DNA from: Hymenobacter sp. GOD-10R
GTDB lineage: Bacteria > Bacteroidota > Bacteroidia > Cytophagales > Hymenobacteraceae
DNA length: 64,000 nucleotides
NCBI RefSeq assembly: GCF_035609205.1
Contig: NZ_CP141184.1
Span: 3,438,501-3,502,500, forward strand
Direction: 5' to 3'
The position numbers and the translations under genes were made by a program. Below the pieces are notes generated by a model. The model saw only the letters and a program-made list of their open reading frames with translations. It ran no database searches and was not told where the DNA came from. Positions 52,737 to 62,400 of the stretch are shown one piece after another (positions within the stretch are counted from its first letter, which is position 1; the number at the start of each line of letters is the position of its first letter).

Positions 52737-53909
52737 CTAATATTTGAGAATCCAAATAGAACCTAGGCGCTTGCGCAGAATTTCAGCCTGCCGATCCGCG
52801 GAAGTACGGTCGGCAAAGTCTGCTACAGACAGCTTGTATTGGCGGCCGCCGGGCTTCGGCAGAATTACGCGGGCGGGCTTGCCTAGGCGCACCAGTGCCT
52901 GGCGGCCTTTCTCGGCTCCAGCTAGGCTCCGGTAGCTGCCCGCAATAATGTAATAACGGCCCGTTGCTGCTTTAATTGTCGAGCTAGCATCTTCCTTCAC
53001 GGTGGAGACTTCCGCCTTCTCCCAGCCCGGTGCAGGCTTCTTGGCTTTGGCAGCCGCCTTCGGCACCGATTGCTTCGGTGGAACCACCGCAACTGGCTTT
53101 TCTACTTTGGCAGCAAGTGCCACAACAGCTGGTGCTTTTTCGACTTCGGCTGGTGCTGGCGTTTCTACAACCGGCTCAGCCGTCACGCTGGCGGCTGGGG
53201 CAGCGTTGTTCCAGTCATCGTTGGCAAGTGCCGCCTGCTGCCGTGCGATGATCTTCTTAGTGGCCATGGGTGCCAGGCGCGCCGGTGCCGCTTGCTCCTG
53301 CCCCGCTCCTGACGTAAAGTTTTCGGGCAGGTAGCCTTGGCGCAACGCAAACAGGTAGTTTGCGCCTACTGCCAGCGCAACAACTATCACGGCTGCCGCT
53401 GCCTTGAGCAGCTTCGTTTGGCGGCGCGAGCGACCAGCGGCGAGCAGCGGTGCAGCGGCTTGCCGCTCGCGGGCTAGCAGGGCGTCGGTAGCGCGGACGG
53501 GGCGCGACACTAGCTCGGGCAGGCCATAGCTAGCGGGCAGCAAATTTTGGTTGCCCGTGTACTCGAACTCGATACCCCGCCCCACAGCGCGGCGCAAATA
53601 GCCAATACCCACCAGTTCCACGCGGCGGTTGCTAGCTAGCTCTTCTTCCATGCGCTGCACGGCGGCGTGCACTTGCTCGCGGGCCTGAGCTGTGGTGAGG
53701 CTAGTAGCGCGGCTAATAGCGTCCACCAGCAAGCCATCGTTGCGGGTTAGGGCCTGGTTGAAGGCCACACGCTTGGTAGGCGGCGCGAGGGTATGCCGCA
53801 CGGGATGAATCTGCGCCGGGGCGTATTCGGCAATGAGCCCGCCAAAATCCGGGATTATGACGCAGTCATGGTCCCGAAGTAAGGTGCGGATTGGTTCAGA
53901 AAGATTCAT
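52737..53909 (-). CDS. CCDC81-type HU domain and SPOR domain protein
   Basis: 390 residues. N-terminal CCDC81-like bacterial HU domains (IRTLLRDHDCVIIPDFGGLIAEY; RVAFNQALTRNDGLLVDAIS; VELVGIGYLRR), a single membrane helix (LLKAAAAVIVVALAVGANYLFAL, about 165-190), a long Ala/Pro/Lys-rich linker and a C-terminal SPOR domain (TGRYYIIAGSYRSLAGAEKGRQAL to GSIWILKY). The SPOR domain should bind denuded peptidoglycan at division sites; the HU-like part is cytoplasmic. A near-consensus TACCTTTT lies on this strand near 53936-53943. Confidence 0.9.
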   Translation of the reverse strand: MNLSEPIRTLLRDHDCVIIPDFGGLIAEYAPAQIHPVRHTLAPPTKRVAFNQALTRNDGLLVDAISRATSLTTAQAREQVHAAVQRMEEELASNRRVELVGIGYLRRAVGRGIEFEYTGNQNLLPASYGLPELVSRPVRATDALLARERQAAAPLLAAGRSRRQTKLLKAAAAVIVVALAVGANYLFALRQGYLPENFTSGAGQEQAAPARLAPMATKKIIARQQAALANDDWNNAAPAASVTAEPVVETPAPAEVEKAPAVVALAAKVEKPVAVVPPKQSVPKAAAKAKKPAPGWEKAEVSTVKEDASSTIKAATGRYYIIAGSYRSLAGAEKGRQALVRLGKPARVILPKPGGRQYKLSVADFADRTSADRQAEILRKRLGSIWILKY

Positions 53910-53970
53910 TCAGTTGAGTTGCAGGTGGAGCGAAAAGGTAGTCCGACGATGAGCAGCGGCTTGGATGATC

Positions 53971-54021
53971 AAAAGCTACGGCTCGCTGGCTTAGTAGTCA
54001 GGCCAGCGAGCCGTAGCTTTT
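53971..54021 (-). terminator. Hairpin between the beta-barrel and HU/SPOR genes
   Basis: Perfect 20-bp stem AAAAGCTACGGCTCGCTGGC / GCCAGCGAGCCGTAGCTTTT with an 11-base loop. The TTTT lies at the stem end, so termination is plausible in both directions although the genes are co-directional. Confidence 0.65.
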
Positions 54022-54060
54022 ATCACATTAGCATGCGTGCGCATGAACGAATTTACCGCA

Positions 54061-55797
54061 TCAAAAATCGTAGGTTACGCCCGCTAATACGTTAAATCCT
54101 TTCACTGGGTAGTTCAAGAATCGCTCGTACTTACGGCCGAGTAGGTTATTGCCTAAGGCAAAGATGGATAGTTTTTCTAAAATACGGTAATCAGCGCGCA
54201 GGTTCAGGTCAATAACCGAGTCGGTAGGACGGATTACTTCGCGGAAAGTCACCGTCTGCGGCTGGTACTGGAAGCCCGTGCCATAGCTAGAGCTGTAGGT
54301 GTACAGCTCGGCGCCAAGCAGCAGTTTGCTGTACATATTGTAGCTAGCAAATAGCGTGCTTTGGAAGGCGGGCCGGTGAAAAGCTTTGGCTAGGCTATGG
54401 ACTTTGTAGCCGTTATAGTCAGCTTTGAAGCCGATGCGAAACTGCTCGGTAGCGTCGTAAATCGCCTCGCCATGAATGTTCAGCAATTGGGTGGCTTTCT
54501 TGTCGTATACTAAGTTGAAGCGCGTCGAGTCGCCGCGGTACAACGGGTTGTTTAGGGAGCCCGGCGATAGGTAGCCGGCGTTGTTGTAGAAATACAGATT
54601 CCGGTCGTTGCTTAGGGTCACTTTGGCGTTCAGCTCCAGGGAGCGCACCGGCGTGGAGTTGAAGCCAAAGTAGAGCGTCGGGCCACGGTGCGTATCGGCT
54701 ACGCGCTGGTTGGAGCCTAGCCAGGGGTTTTCCGTTGTTAGGTCGTAGAGGGTAACCCGCTGCAAGCCGCCACCCAAGCCGCCAAAGACCACAAACTTGT
54801 CTTCCGCGACGGTGTAGCCCAGACGCACCGCTGGATAAACGTTAAACTGGCTCGCTGTGCCCACGGTGTCGCCGGTATAGCCAATGGTGGCCCCAATCGA
54901 AACCGCCAAGCGGTTGAGGGTTACTTCGTAGGCGGGCGTGAACTGCACAAACGGCCGGCTCACGGTGCCAAACGAGTCTTTTTGGGAAATAAAGGAAACG
55001 TCACCATTAATAGCGACGCGACCTTTCTCGCCGAGTGCGTAACCGGAACGCAGCGTGGCGTAGATATTATTTTCGCGCGCGGCAAACCTATCCTTCCAGA
55101 AATTATAACCGATACCTAGGTCGAACTGGAACGGTGCGTCGGCGGCGCGGTTACGTACGTACACCTTTGCCGCAACCCGCGTGAACGTCTGCTTAATGCT
55201 ATCGGCATCGGGCGGCAGGCGCGAGGTTTCTTGGTTGTAGCCGTAGAAATTGTACCTATCCCGCCCAAAAGCTAGCTTGCCGCCGATGGTTACAGGGCCA
55301 TTGTACGTCTCGCCATTCAGGCCTAGGCTGGTCTGACTGGAGCCAGAGTTGCGTTTGTCAACTGGGCCGTTGGCGGAGGAAATATGGCTGAAATCCAGAC
55401 CGTAAGATCCGGCGGTGCTGCGCGTGTTGTGCAGGTACGCTTTGCCGTAGAGTGTGCCGTAGTTGCCAATGGCGCCCTTCACGTAGTTGCCCGTTTGCGG
55501 GGCTAGCTCCTCCTGCCGAATGGTCAGAACGCGCACGGAGGGGTTGAGCAGATCGGCGGGTAAGCGGTAATCAGGGTAGGTATACGCCGGTTTTTGGGTC
55601 TGCTTGGCGGGCGCCTCAATCCTGATTTTATCGAAGTTGCGCGTGGCTTCCGGCAGCTCGTTCACCCGCTCTTTCACGATTTCGATTTCGGCATCTTCAA
55701 TCTTGCCGCCGGTGCGTTGCGCCCACCCCCGATGAGGTGCAGCAGCCAGCAGCAGCGCGGCGAAGGCCAGGAAGTGAGGCGAGCGAAATGGTATCAT
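54061..55797 (-). CDS. TonB-receptor-like outer-membrane beta-barrel, plug not evident
   Basis: 578 residues with a signal peptide (cleavage near GWAQR). The N-terminal 130 residues are charged and Pro-rich and contain VRVLTIRQEELAPQTGNYVKGAIGNYGT. The rest is alternating beta-strand typical of a TonB-dependent receptor barrel, ending LGRKYERFLNYPVKGFNVLAGVTYDF with terminal Phe. No canonical plug motifs are present, so this is a shortened barrel-only relative. It is co-transcribed with the TPR lipoprotein-like gene 87 bases upstream; the conserved neighbourhood suggests an envelope housekeeping role rather than nutrient uptake. Confidence 0.82.
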   Translation of the reverse strand: MIPFRSPHFLAFAALLLAAAPHRGWAQRTGGKIEDAEIEIVKERVNELPEATRNFDKIRIEAPAKQTQKPAYTYPDYRLPADLLNPSVRVLTIRQEELAPQTGNYVKGAIGNYGTLYGKAYLHNTRSTAGSYGLDFSHISSANGPVDKRNSGSSQTSLGLNGETYNGPVTIGGKLAFGRDRYNFYGYNQETSRLPPDADSIKQTFTRVAAKVYVRNRAADAPFQFDLGIGYNFWKDRFAARENNIYATLRSGYALGEKGRVAINGDVSFISQKDSFGTVSRPFVQFTPAYEVTLNRLAVSIGATIGYTGDTVGTASQFNVYPAVRLGYTVAEDKFVVFGGLGGGLQRVTLYDLTTENPWLGSNQRVADTHRGPTLYFGFNSTPVRSLELNAKVTLSNDRNLYFYNNAGYLSPGSLNNPLYRGDSTRFNLVYDKKATQLLNIHGEAIYDATEQFRIGFKADYNGYKVHSLAKAFHRPAFQSTLFASYNMYSKLLLGAELYTYSSSYGTGFQYQPQTVTFREVIRPTDSVIDLNLRADYRILEKLSIFALGNNLLGRKYERFLNYPVKGFNVLAGVTYDF

Positions 55798-55884
55798 GTA
55801 GTGCTTAGTGCTTGGGGCCTAGCTTAGTTCTGGGCGCCAACTGTTTATTGTCTGTTTTACTTCTCGCTAAGGCTGACGCCCGGC

Positions 55885-58800
55885 TTACTTTTCCGCACCT
55901 TCCGATGTGGGCGGCGGCGCTACGGGTGTTGCCGTTGAGTCGGCGGGGGCTGTGGGGGCCACATCCGCTGGTGTGGATTGCAGTGAGTTGCGCGGCGCCG
56001 TCTTGCTACCAGCCGGAGTTTTCGGCGTAGTAGCTGGCTTCGCAGTCGACGCTTTGGGCTGCGCAGGCGTTGCTTTCGGCGCGGCAGTTGGCGTCGCCGG
56101 CGCGTCTGCGGGTAATGCAGTCAGGCGTTGCTTCGCCCCATCTATTATCTCCGCCACCGGAAACTTGTTGTCGATAATAGAGTTCAGCGTCGCCCGCGCC
56201 TGGAACGTCTCGCCCTGCGCCGTGTAGATGTCGGCAATCAGCAGGAATGAGCGACCCTGCCATAGGTCGTAGTTGGAGGCGTTGTTCTTGAAGGCCGCAT
56301 CCAAGGCTTCCGGATACTTCTTCTGCTCGAACAACACCTGCGCCAACAGGTACTGGGCTTCTGCCCCATTCTCGTCGGTGGCGCTCGCTGCGGTGGTGAG
56401 CTCCGTAATGGCCTGGTCGAGGTTGGCCGCTTTGTAGCTCGCCTTGCCTAGGTACAGCAACGCAGCGTTGGTGGCGTTGAGCGAAGCCCCGCCTAAAGCG
56501 CGCAGTTCTTCGGCCACACGGCGGGTACCAGCGTAGTCGCCGCTTTCGTAATAGCTCTTCATCAAGCCGATACCGGCATTGGCTACTTCGCGCTTGTTCT
56601 GCGACACTTCACGCAAGCGAGTGTAGTACTTGATGGCCTCCGGATAGTTCTTATTTTCAAACTCGAGGTCGGCCACACGGCCCACAGCACGGTTCACAAA
56701 CTCGCTCTTGCCTTCTTCCACCACGGCGCGCATGCGCGGCAGGGCTTCGGCCTTGTTGCCTAGCTTCAAGTACGAATCGGCCAGGTAGTAGCGCCCATCC
56801 GTAGCCAGTGCGTTGTCGGGGTGCTGCTTGATGTAGGCATCCAAGCGTGGGATGGCCTGCTGGTACTTCTCCGCCAAATACAGCGACTTCGCCGACTCAA
56901 ATTCCACGGTTTCGGTGGCTTTGCTGTCGGGGTTCTGCTGCTTGTACTGGGCTAGGTATTGGTCGAACTCCTCCGGGCGACCTAGTGCGGCTAGGCTCTG
57001 CTGCAAGCTGTAGATGGCGCTGCTGGCCGACTTGGTACGCGGATACTGCGTGAGCACCTGCTTGAAATCGACCACGGCTTTATCGTGCTGATCGAGGTTG
57101 GCGTACGCCACGCCCCGCTTCTGCAACGCCTGCGGAATCAGCGCGCTGTTCGGGCGGTTGTCGATCAGCTTCGTGAAGCCAGCCACGGCAGGTTGAAAAT
57201 TACCTGCTTCGAACTCAAACTGGGCCTGCTGGTACACGGCATCGTCGGCGTAGCGCGACTGCGGAGCCGTTTTTAGCAGAGTATTCAGCGCACTAGCAGC
57301 CTCGTCGCGGCGCCCCATCAGCCCGAGCGTTACGCTCTTTTGATAATAGGCATAATCCTTATCGGATGCATTGGCTTGAATGACTTTGTCGTAGAGGTCT
57401 AAGGCCTGCGGGTAGTTCTTACCTATGTAGTAGGTGTCGGCCAAGCGCAGCGTCACGTCGTAGTAGTTCGGGTCGGCGGGTTTGGCTACGGGGTCTTTCA
57501 GCCAAGCCTGGAACTGGGTGCGGGCGCGGTCGTACTGCTTGGTGTTGTAATACGCGTATCCTAGGCCATAGCGGGCTTTTTGGTCGAAATCCGTTTCAGC
57601 CGCGGAGCCGCTACGGGCCGTGCGTGCGGCAGCGGTGTAGCTCTGAATAGCCTCGGGGTATTTCTGCCCAACGCTATAAATCTCTCCTTTCAACACCTGC
57701 GCGGCGGCGCGCAAGGCATCGTCTTGCGGGTACTTCAGGCTCTTGTCGAGCAGGGGCAGCGCCTGCGTAAACTGGCTGTTGTTGTAGAAAGTAGCCGCCT
57801 GCAAATAAGCCACGCGCTGGTAGGTCCCGTTCAACTTGGTACTGCGGTCGTCGAGGTTATCGAGGTAGGTCAGTGCCTGGCTGTAGTCAGAAGAGTTCAG
57901 GAAACTCTCGCTGAGCAGATCGTCGGCAGCCGCGCGGTTTTTGGAGCGCGGATACTTCTTGCCGAAGTCTTTCAGGGTGGCAATTACCTCGGGCGTATTA
58001 CCTAGCTCGGCGTTGACCTGGGCATACTTGAGGGTCGCATTTTCGCTGATGTTCTTGTCAAACGTTTGCTTGCGAGCCGCATCGAAGGCATTCAGCGCAG
58101 GTTGCTTTTGACCGGTTTGCAGGTAGCTCAAGCCTAGGTGGTAGGCGGCATTCTGCCCTAGCGAGTCGCGGCGAGCAGCTACGGTTTTCAGGCTGCCGAT
58201 GGCACCTTTGTAGTCGCCCATCTTGTAGTTGGCGTAGCCGATCTTGTACTGCACCTCGGGCTCCATTTTCTTGCGCCCGGCCGCGTACTGGTCGAAGTAT
58301 TTCGCCGCCGACTTGTAGTCGTTCTTCTGGTAGTACGCGTCACCAACAAGCAGCTGAATTTCGTCGGCGCTTTGGGGCGGCGGGGTTTGGGCCAGGGCTT
58401 TGGTTGCGTAGTCAATCAGCCCATCGAAGTTGCCTTCCTTGTAGTAAATCTGGCTCATCACGGCCGGCACCACGGGGCGGTAGGCATCGTTTTGCTCGGC
58501 AATAGCTAGGTCTTGGCGGGCGCCGGCGTAGTTGCCAGCGCGGTAAGCGAGGTAGCCAGCGTAGTAGCTGCTGGCGTAGCGGTACTGGTGCTCGCCTTGC
58601 TTGTTGCGGTCAAAGAGCAGCTTGGCTTTGTCAAACTCCTTTTGAGCGAAGTAGCTGTAAGCCAACTTAAACTCCGACTCGGCCCGCTGCTCGGTGGAGA
58701 GGTTATCACCCTCCACGCGCTGTAGGTAATCCGTGGCTTTGGCGTAGTCTTTCTTGTCGAAGTAAAACTTACCTAGCTCGAAGAAAGCCGCCGCCGCTTT

Positions 58801-59121
58801 GGGGTGCGTTGGGTTGTTGGCGGCAAACGCCAGCACCTCGCCTTCGGCGGCCGGGTGCAGCAGGTACAAGCCCGACACGGCGTAGTAGTATTCGGCGTCG
58901 GGGTTCCGGTCGCGCTCGTCGCCGCTGCGGCGCTGGGTTATTTCCCGGTAGTTCTGAAAGGCTTGCTGGGCGGCACCGTACTTGCCGCGGTCAAACAATT
59001 CGAGACCTTCCTGAAACAGGCGTTCATCGCTGGCGAAAACCTGGGTTTGCTGGGCGAGGGCGGCCGCGGGAGCTGCAGTGCTAAGCGTGGCGGCCAAGGC
59101 GAGCCGGGGAAATAACTTCAT
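55885..59121 (-). CDS. Large periplasmic TPR-repeat protein
   Basis: 1078 residues with a signal peptide (cleavage near ALAQQ). Nearly the whole length is tetratricopeptide repeats, with many A..YF..G.....A..YF-type helices (AAAFFELGKFYFDKKDYAKA; AYYNTKQYDRARTQF; ALATDGRYYLADSYLKLGNKAEA). The last 90 residues are a low-complexity Ala/Pro/Thr/Lys tail. Such proteins scaffold envelope complexes; in Bacteroidota this one heads the beta-barrel, SPOR, ExbBD, TonB operon. A TACTTTTG element lies 45 bases before the ATG. Confidence 0.88.
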   Translation of the reverse strand: MKLFPRLALAATLSTAAPAAALAQQTQVFASDERLFQEGLELFDRGKYGAAQQAFQNYREITQRRSGDERDRNPDAEYYYAVSGLYLLHPAAEGEVLAFAANNPTHPKAAAAFFELGKFYFDKKDYAKATDYLQRVEGDNLSTEQRAESEFKLAYSYFAQKEFDKAKLLFDRNKQGEHQYRYASSYYAGYLAYRAGNYAGARQDLAIAEQNDAYRPVVPAVMSQIYYKEGNFDGLIDYATKALAQTPPPQSADEIQLLVGDAYYQKNDYKSAAKYFDQYAAGRKKMEPEVQYKIGYANYKMGDYKGAIGSLKTVAARRDSLGQNAAYHLGLSYLQTGQKQPALNAFDAARKQTFDKNISENATLKYAQVNAELGNTPEVIATLKDFGKKYPRSKNRAAADDLLSESFLNSSDYSQALTYLDNLDDRSTKLNGTYQRVAYLQAATFYNNSQFTQALPLLDKSLKYPQDDALRAAAQVLKGEIYSVGQKYPEAIQSYTAAARTARSGSAAETDFDQKARYGLGYAYYNTKQYDRARTQFQAWLKDPVAKPADPNYYDVTLRLADTYYIGKNYPQALDLYDKVIQANASDKDYAYYQKSVTLGLMGRRDEAASALNTLLKTAPQSRYADDAVYQQAQFEFEAGNFQPAVAGFTKLIDNRPNSALIPQALQKRGVAYANLDQHDKAVVDFKQVLTQYPRTKSASSAIYSLQQSLAALGRPEEFDQYLAQYKQQNPDSKATETVEFESAKSLYLAEKYQQAIPRLDAYIKQHPDNALATDGRYYLADSYLKLGNKAEALPRMRAVVEEGKSEFVNRAVGRVADLEFENKNYPEAIKYYTRLREVSQNKREVANAGIGLMKSYYESGDYAGTRRVAEELRALGGASLNATNAALLYLGKASYKAANLDQAITELTTAASATDENGAEAQYLLAQVLFEQKKYPEALDAAFKNNASNYDLWQGRSFLLIADIYTAQGETFQARATLNSIIDNKFPVAEIIDGAKQRLTALPADAPATPTAAPKATPAQPKASTAKPATTPKTPAGSKTAPRNSLQSTPADVAPTAPADSTATPVAPPPTSEGAEK

Positions 59122-59346
59122 TGCGGGGCGTTACAGAAAAGGGCGGCGGAAGCCCGGAATCAACTCAAAAGTAACGAAAAAGCCGTGGCTGTTGTGGCAG
59201 CACCTGCTTTTTACACTGCAGAACGCAGTAAATAGCAGCTTTGGTATGTTCAGGCTCGTTATGTAGCACCTCCACCAAGCGCCTCCAACCTAGTCGTTTT
59301 TTGCCTTGACAACTGGCGTCCTAGCCTCTGACGCGGTGGCTAAAAC
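59122..59346. other. Intergenic region upstream of the TPR gene
   Basis: Apart from the promoter element at 59166-59173, no feature was seen. It separates the TPR operon from the terminator of the next - strand gene. Confidence 0.4.
59166..59173 (-). promoter_or_regulatory. -7 promoter element for the TPR/TonB operon
   Basis: Reads TACTTTTG on the - strand, a full match to TAnnTTTG, 45 bases before the ATG of the TPR protein. No -33 TTTG is evident. Confidence 0.55.
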
Positions 59347-59385
59347 ATAAAAAAGCCGCCGCTGAAATCAGCGGCGGCTTTTTGC
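59347..59385. terminator. Terminator after the PA14 protein gene
   Basis: Perfect stem AAAAAGCCGCCGCTGA / TCAGCGGCGGCTTTTT with a three- to four-base loop, A and T runs on either side. It serves the - strand gene ending at 59433. Confidence 0.93.
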
Positions 59386-59432
59386 GCTATATATATAAGG
59401 AGTAGACGTCGCTTTTACGCGCGGGCCACAGC

Positions 59433-62400
59433 TTAGTGCTTGATGGATACTTTCTGGATCTGACGCTCGCCGTTAGCACCTAAGAGCGAGAGTTGATACA
59501 TGCCATCAGCGGCGTTCTGCGTATCAACCGGCACTTGGTTGAAACCAGCTTGCACCTGTAGCTTCTGCTCCTTCACCACCCGACCTAGGTTGTCGGTGAG
59601 CGTGAGGGTAGCCGCTTGCGTTACCTTTGAGGAGAACTCCACGGTGAAGGCACCTTCGTTCGGGTTGGGGTACACGCTCAGACCATTGGCCGAGCTGCTG
59701 CCGAGCACGCTGCGGCCAGTCGTTTCCGTCAGGCTGCTGCCGTTGACGCGGCGCATCATGTTGCCTGTTACCGATTGCCGGCCCTGGCCAGGACCTTCGT
59801 AGGCTAGGTTCAGCACCTGGCCACCACCCTGTTGTAGGTAAGTAACCGTGAAGGCGTGGGTACCAGCCTGTAGACCGATGGAGCCAGACTGCCATTTACC
59901 GGCATCATGCAAGCCATCGTTGTTTACAACCAGCGTCGAGCCGATGAGCAGCTGCGTACCGTCGTCGGAGCTCGAGTAGAAGGTGTACTGCCCGTCGGTT
60001 GGTACGGTGATGTAACCCGTGTAGCGGATGGCGTAGCCGTAGTCGCGCTGGCGAGGATCCAAACCAGGAGCTCCTAGGGTACCCGATTTCACCACGTTCA
60101 GGCCGTCGAAGTTGGGCAGCGAATTCCAGAAGCCTTCGTAGTATTTGTAATCAATACCCGATACGGTGTTTGCTGGGTTTTCCGGCACGCGCAAGTTAGA
60201 CGAAGTAAGCGTTGGATATATCGTACCAGTAGTACTACGCTTCAGAGCAGAGGCTGGGATTACTTGCTTAGCGAAGTTTGGCCCGGCGTAGCTCACAGTC
60301 AGGTTTTGTCCACCTATACCTTGTGCGTAAGCGATGGTGATGGCGTGCGTACCTGCTTGTAAGCCAATGGTACCTGATTTCTCAATATAGCTATGGATGC
60401 CATCGTTATCAACAACCTGCGTGGAGCCAATAAAGAGCTCAGAGCCGTCATCAGAACCCGTCGTGAAGGTGTACAATCCGTCCGTAGGCACCGTAACGTA
60501 GCCCGTGTACATCAGGCCGTAGTTGTAGTCGCGCTGGCGACCATCTAGGTTCGGAATAGCAGCGGTACCGGTGCTCACAGGCGTCAAGTTGTTGAAGTTT
60601 GGCACCTGGCTCCAGAAGCCTTCGTAGTATTTGAAGTCCATTCCGGCCACCGTGTTAGAGGGGTTTTCGGGTACGCGCAGTGACGTGCTTGGACCTGGGT
60701 TTGTACCGGAAGCCGTCCGTACTAGTGCCGAGCTCGGAATAGCTTGCTTCGTGATGTTCGGACCTAGGTAGCTTACGTTCAGCGTCTGGTTGCCCGCTCC
60801 TTGCAGGTACAGCACTGTGAAGGCGTGGGTACCGGCTTTGAGGCCGATGGTGCCCGACTGCTCACGGTACTCGTGCAGTCCATCGTTGTCGACTACCTGC
60901 GTGGAGCCAATGTACAGCTCGGAGCCATCATCAGAACCGGTGAAGAAGGTGTAGCGACCATCCGTAGGTACGGTGATGTAACCCGTGTACTGCATCACGT
61001 AGCTATAATCGCGCTGACGTGGACCTAGGTCGAAGGAGGTAGTAACACCAGTTTTCACGGGGTTAACACTGTTCATATCTGGGAAGCTGCTCCAGTAGCC
61101 TTCGTAGTACTTGTAGTCGAGCCCGTTGGTGGTGTTGTTTGGGTTCTCCGGATCACGCAAGTCGCTGGAAGAAGCCACCATGGTTGAGCGGCGCAAGGCA
61201 GAAGCAGGTACAGCCTGTTTCGAAATGTTCGGACCTACGTAGCTCACGTCTAGGCTCTGGCCGCCAGTACCTTGCACATACGATACAGTTAAGGCGTGGG
61301 TACCAGCTTTCAGACCAATGGTGCCCGATTTTTCCACGTAGCCGTGCATTCCGTCGTTATCAACCACCTGCGTGGAGCCGATGTACAGCTTAGAGCCATC
61401 ATCAGAGCCGGTGAAGAAGGTGTACTGGCCGTCGGTAGGCACGGTGATGTAGCCCGTGTACTGCATGGCGTAGCTTGTATTGCGCTGACGCGGAGTCAGT
61501 TCGAATGCCGTCGTTGTGCCCGTCTTTGTAGCTGCTAGGCCGCCAAAGTCCGGAATAGTGCTCCAAGAGCCTTCCACGTACTTGTAGTCGAGACCTGCCG
61601 TAGTAACAGTGGGGTTTTCAGGGTTGCGTAGGCCTCCCGTGCCACGGCGCAATACAGCGCTTGTAACGGGTTGCTTTTGTACACCTGGTCCTAGATACGT
61701 TACATCAAACACCTGGCTACCAGCACTCTGCCAATATTCCACGCTGAAGGCGTGCGTACCAGCCTTTAGGCCAATAGAGCCTGATGCTTCTTTTTCCTCG
61801 TGCGGACCATCGTTGTCGAGCACCATGGTCGAGCCAATGTAGAGGCGCGAGCCATCGTCGGAGCTAGAGAAGAAGGTGTACTGACCATCAGCTGGCACCG
61901 TGATGTAGCCCGAGTAGCGAATCAGGTAGCTGTAGTCGCGCTGCCGCATACCTAGGTCAAACGAATTGACAGTACCAGATTTGAGCGGGCTGATCGAGTT
62001 TACGTCCGGCATCCGGTTCCAGAAACCTTCGTAGTAGTTGTAAGTCAGGCCCGCCTCGGTGTTGTCGGGGTTTTCTGGCGTGCGTAGCGATGAAACCGTC
62101 GAACCTAGGCAAGAAGCCGTGCCCACCGACGTGTGCGATACACCCGTAATGCGGTTGTCGAGCATCAGGTTGGGCGTGTTGATCAGGTTGGTGTTGCACA
62201 CCAGCGTACCATACGAGCCCGAGTTCAGGTAAACTGCGTTAGCGCAGTTGATAGCGGTGTTGTTCTGGAAGATGGAGCCAAGGACAGCGGGTATCTTCTC
62301 ATCGTTGTAGCGGCTGCCACCCTGCTGGAACTGAAGAAAGTTCAGGTATCCTTCTGGGTACGAATCGTCAACGATAGCAGGCACGTTGGGTGTATGCGCG

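Noticed and set aside
59740..62095. Regular spacing of about 470 bp read as a CRISPR-like or satellite array
   Set aside because: The units are in-frame protein repeats (PA14 domains) within one gene.
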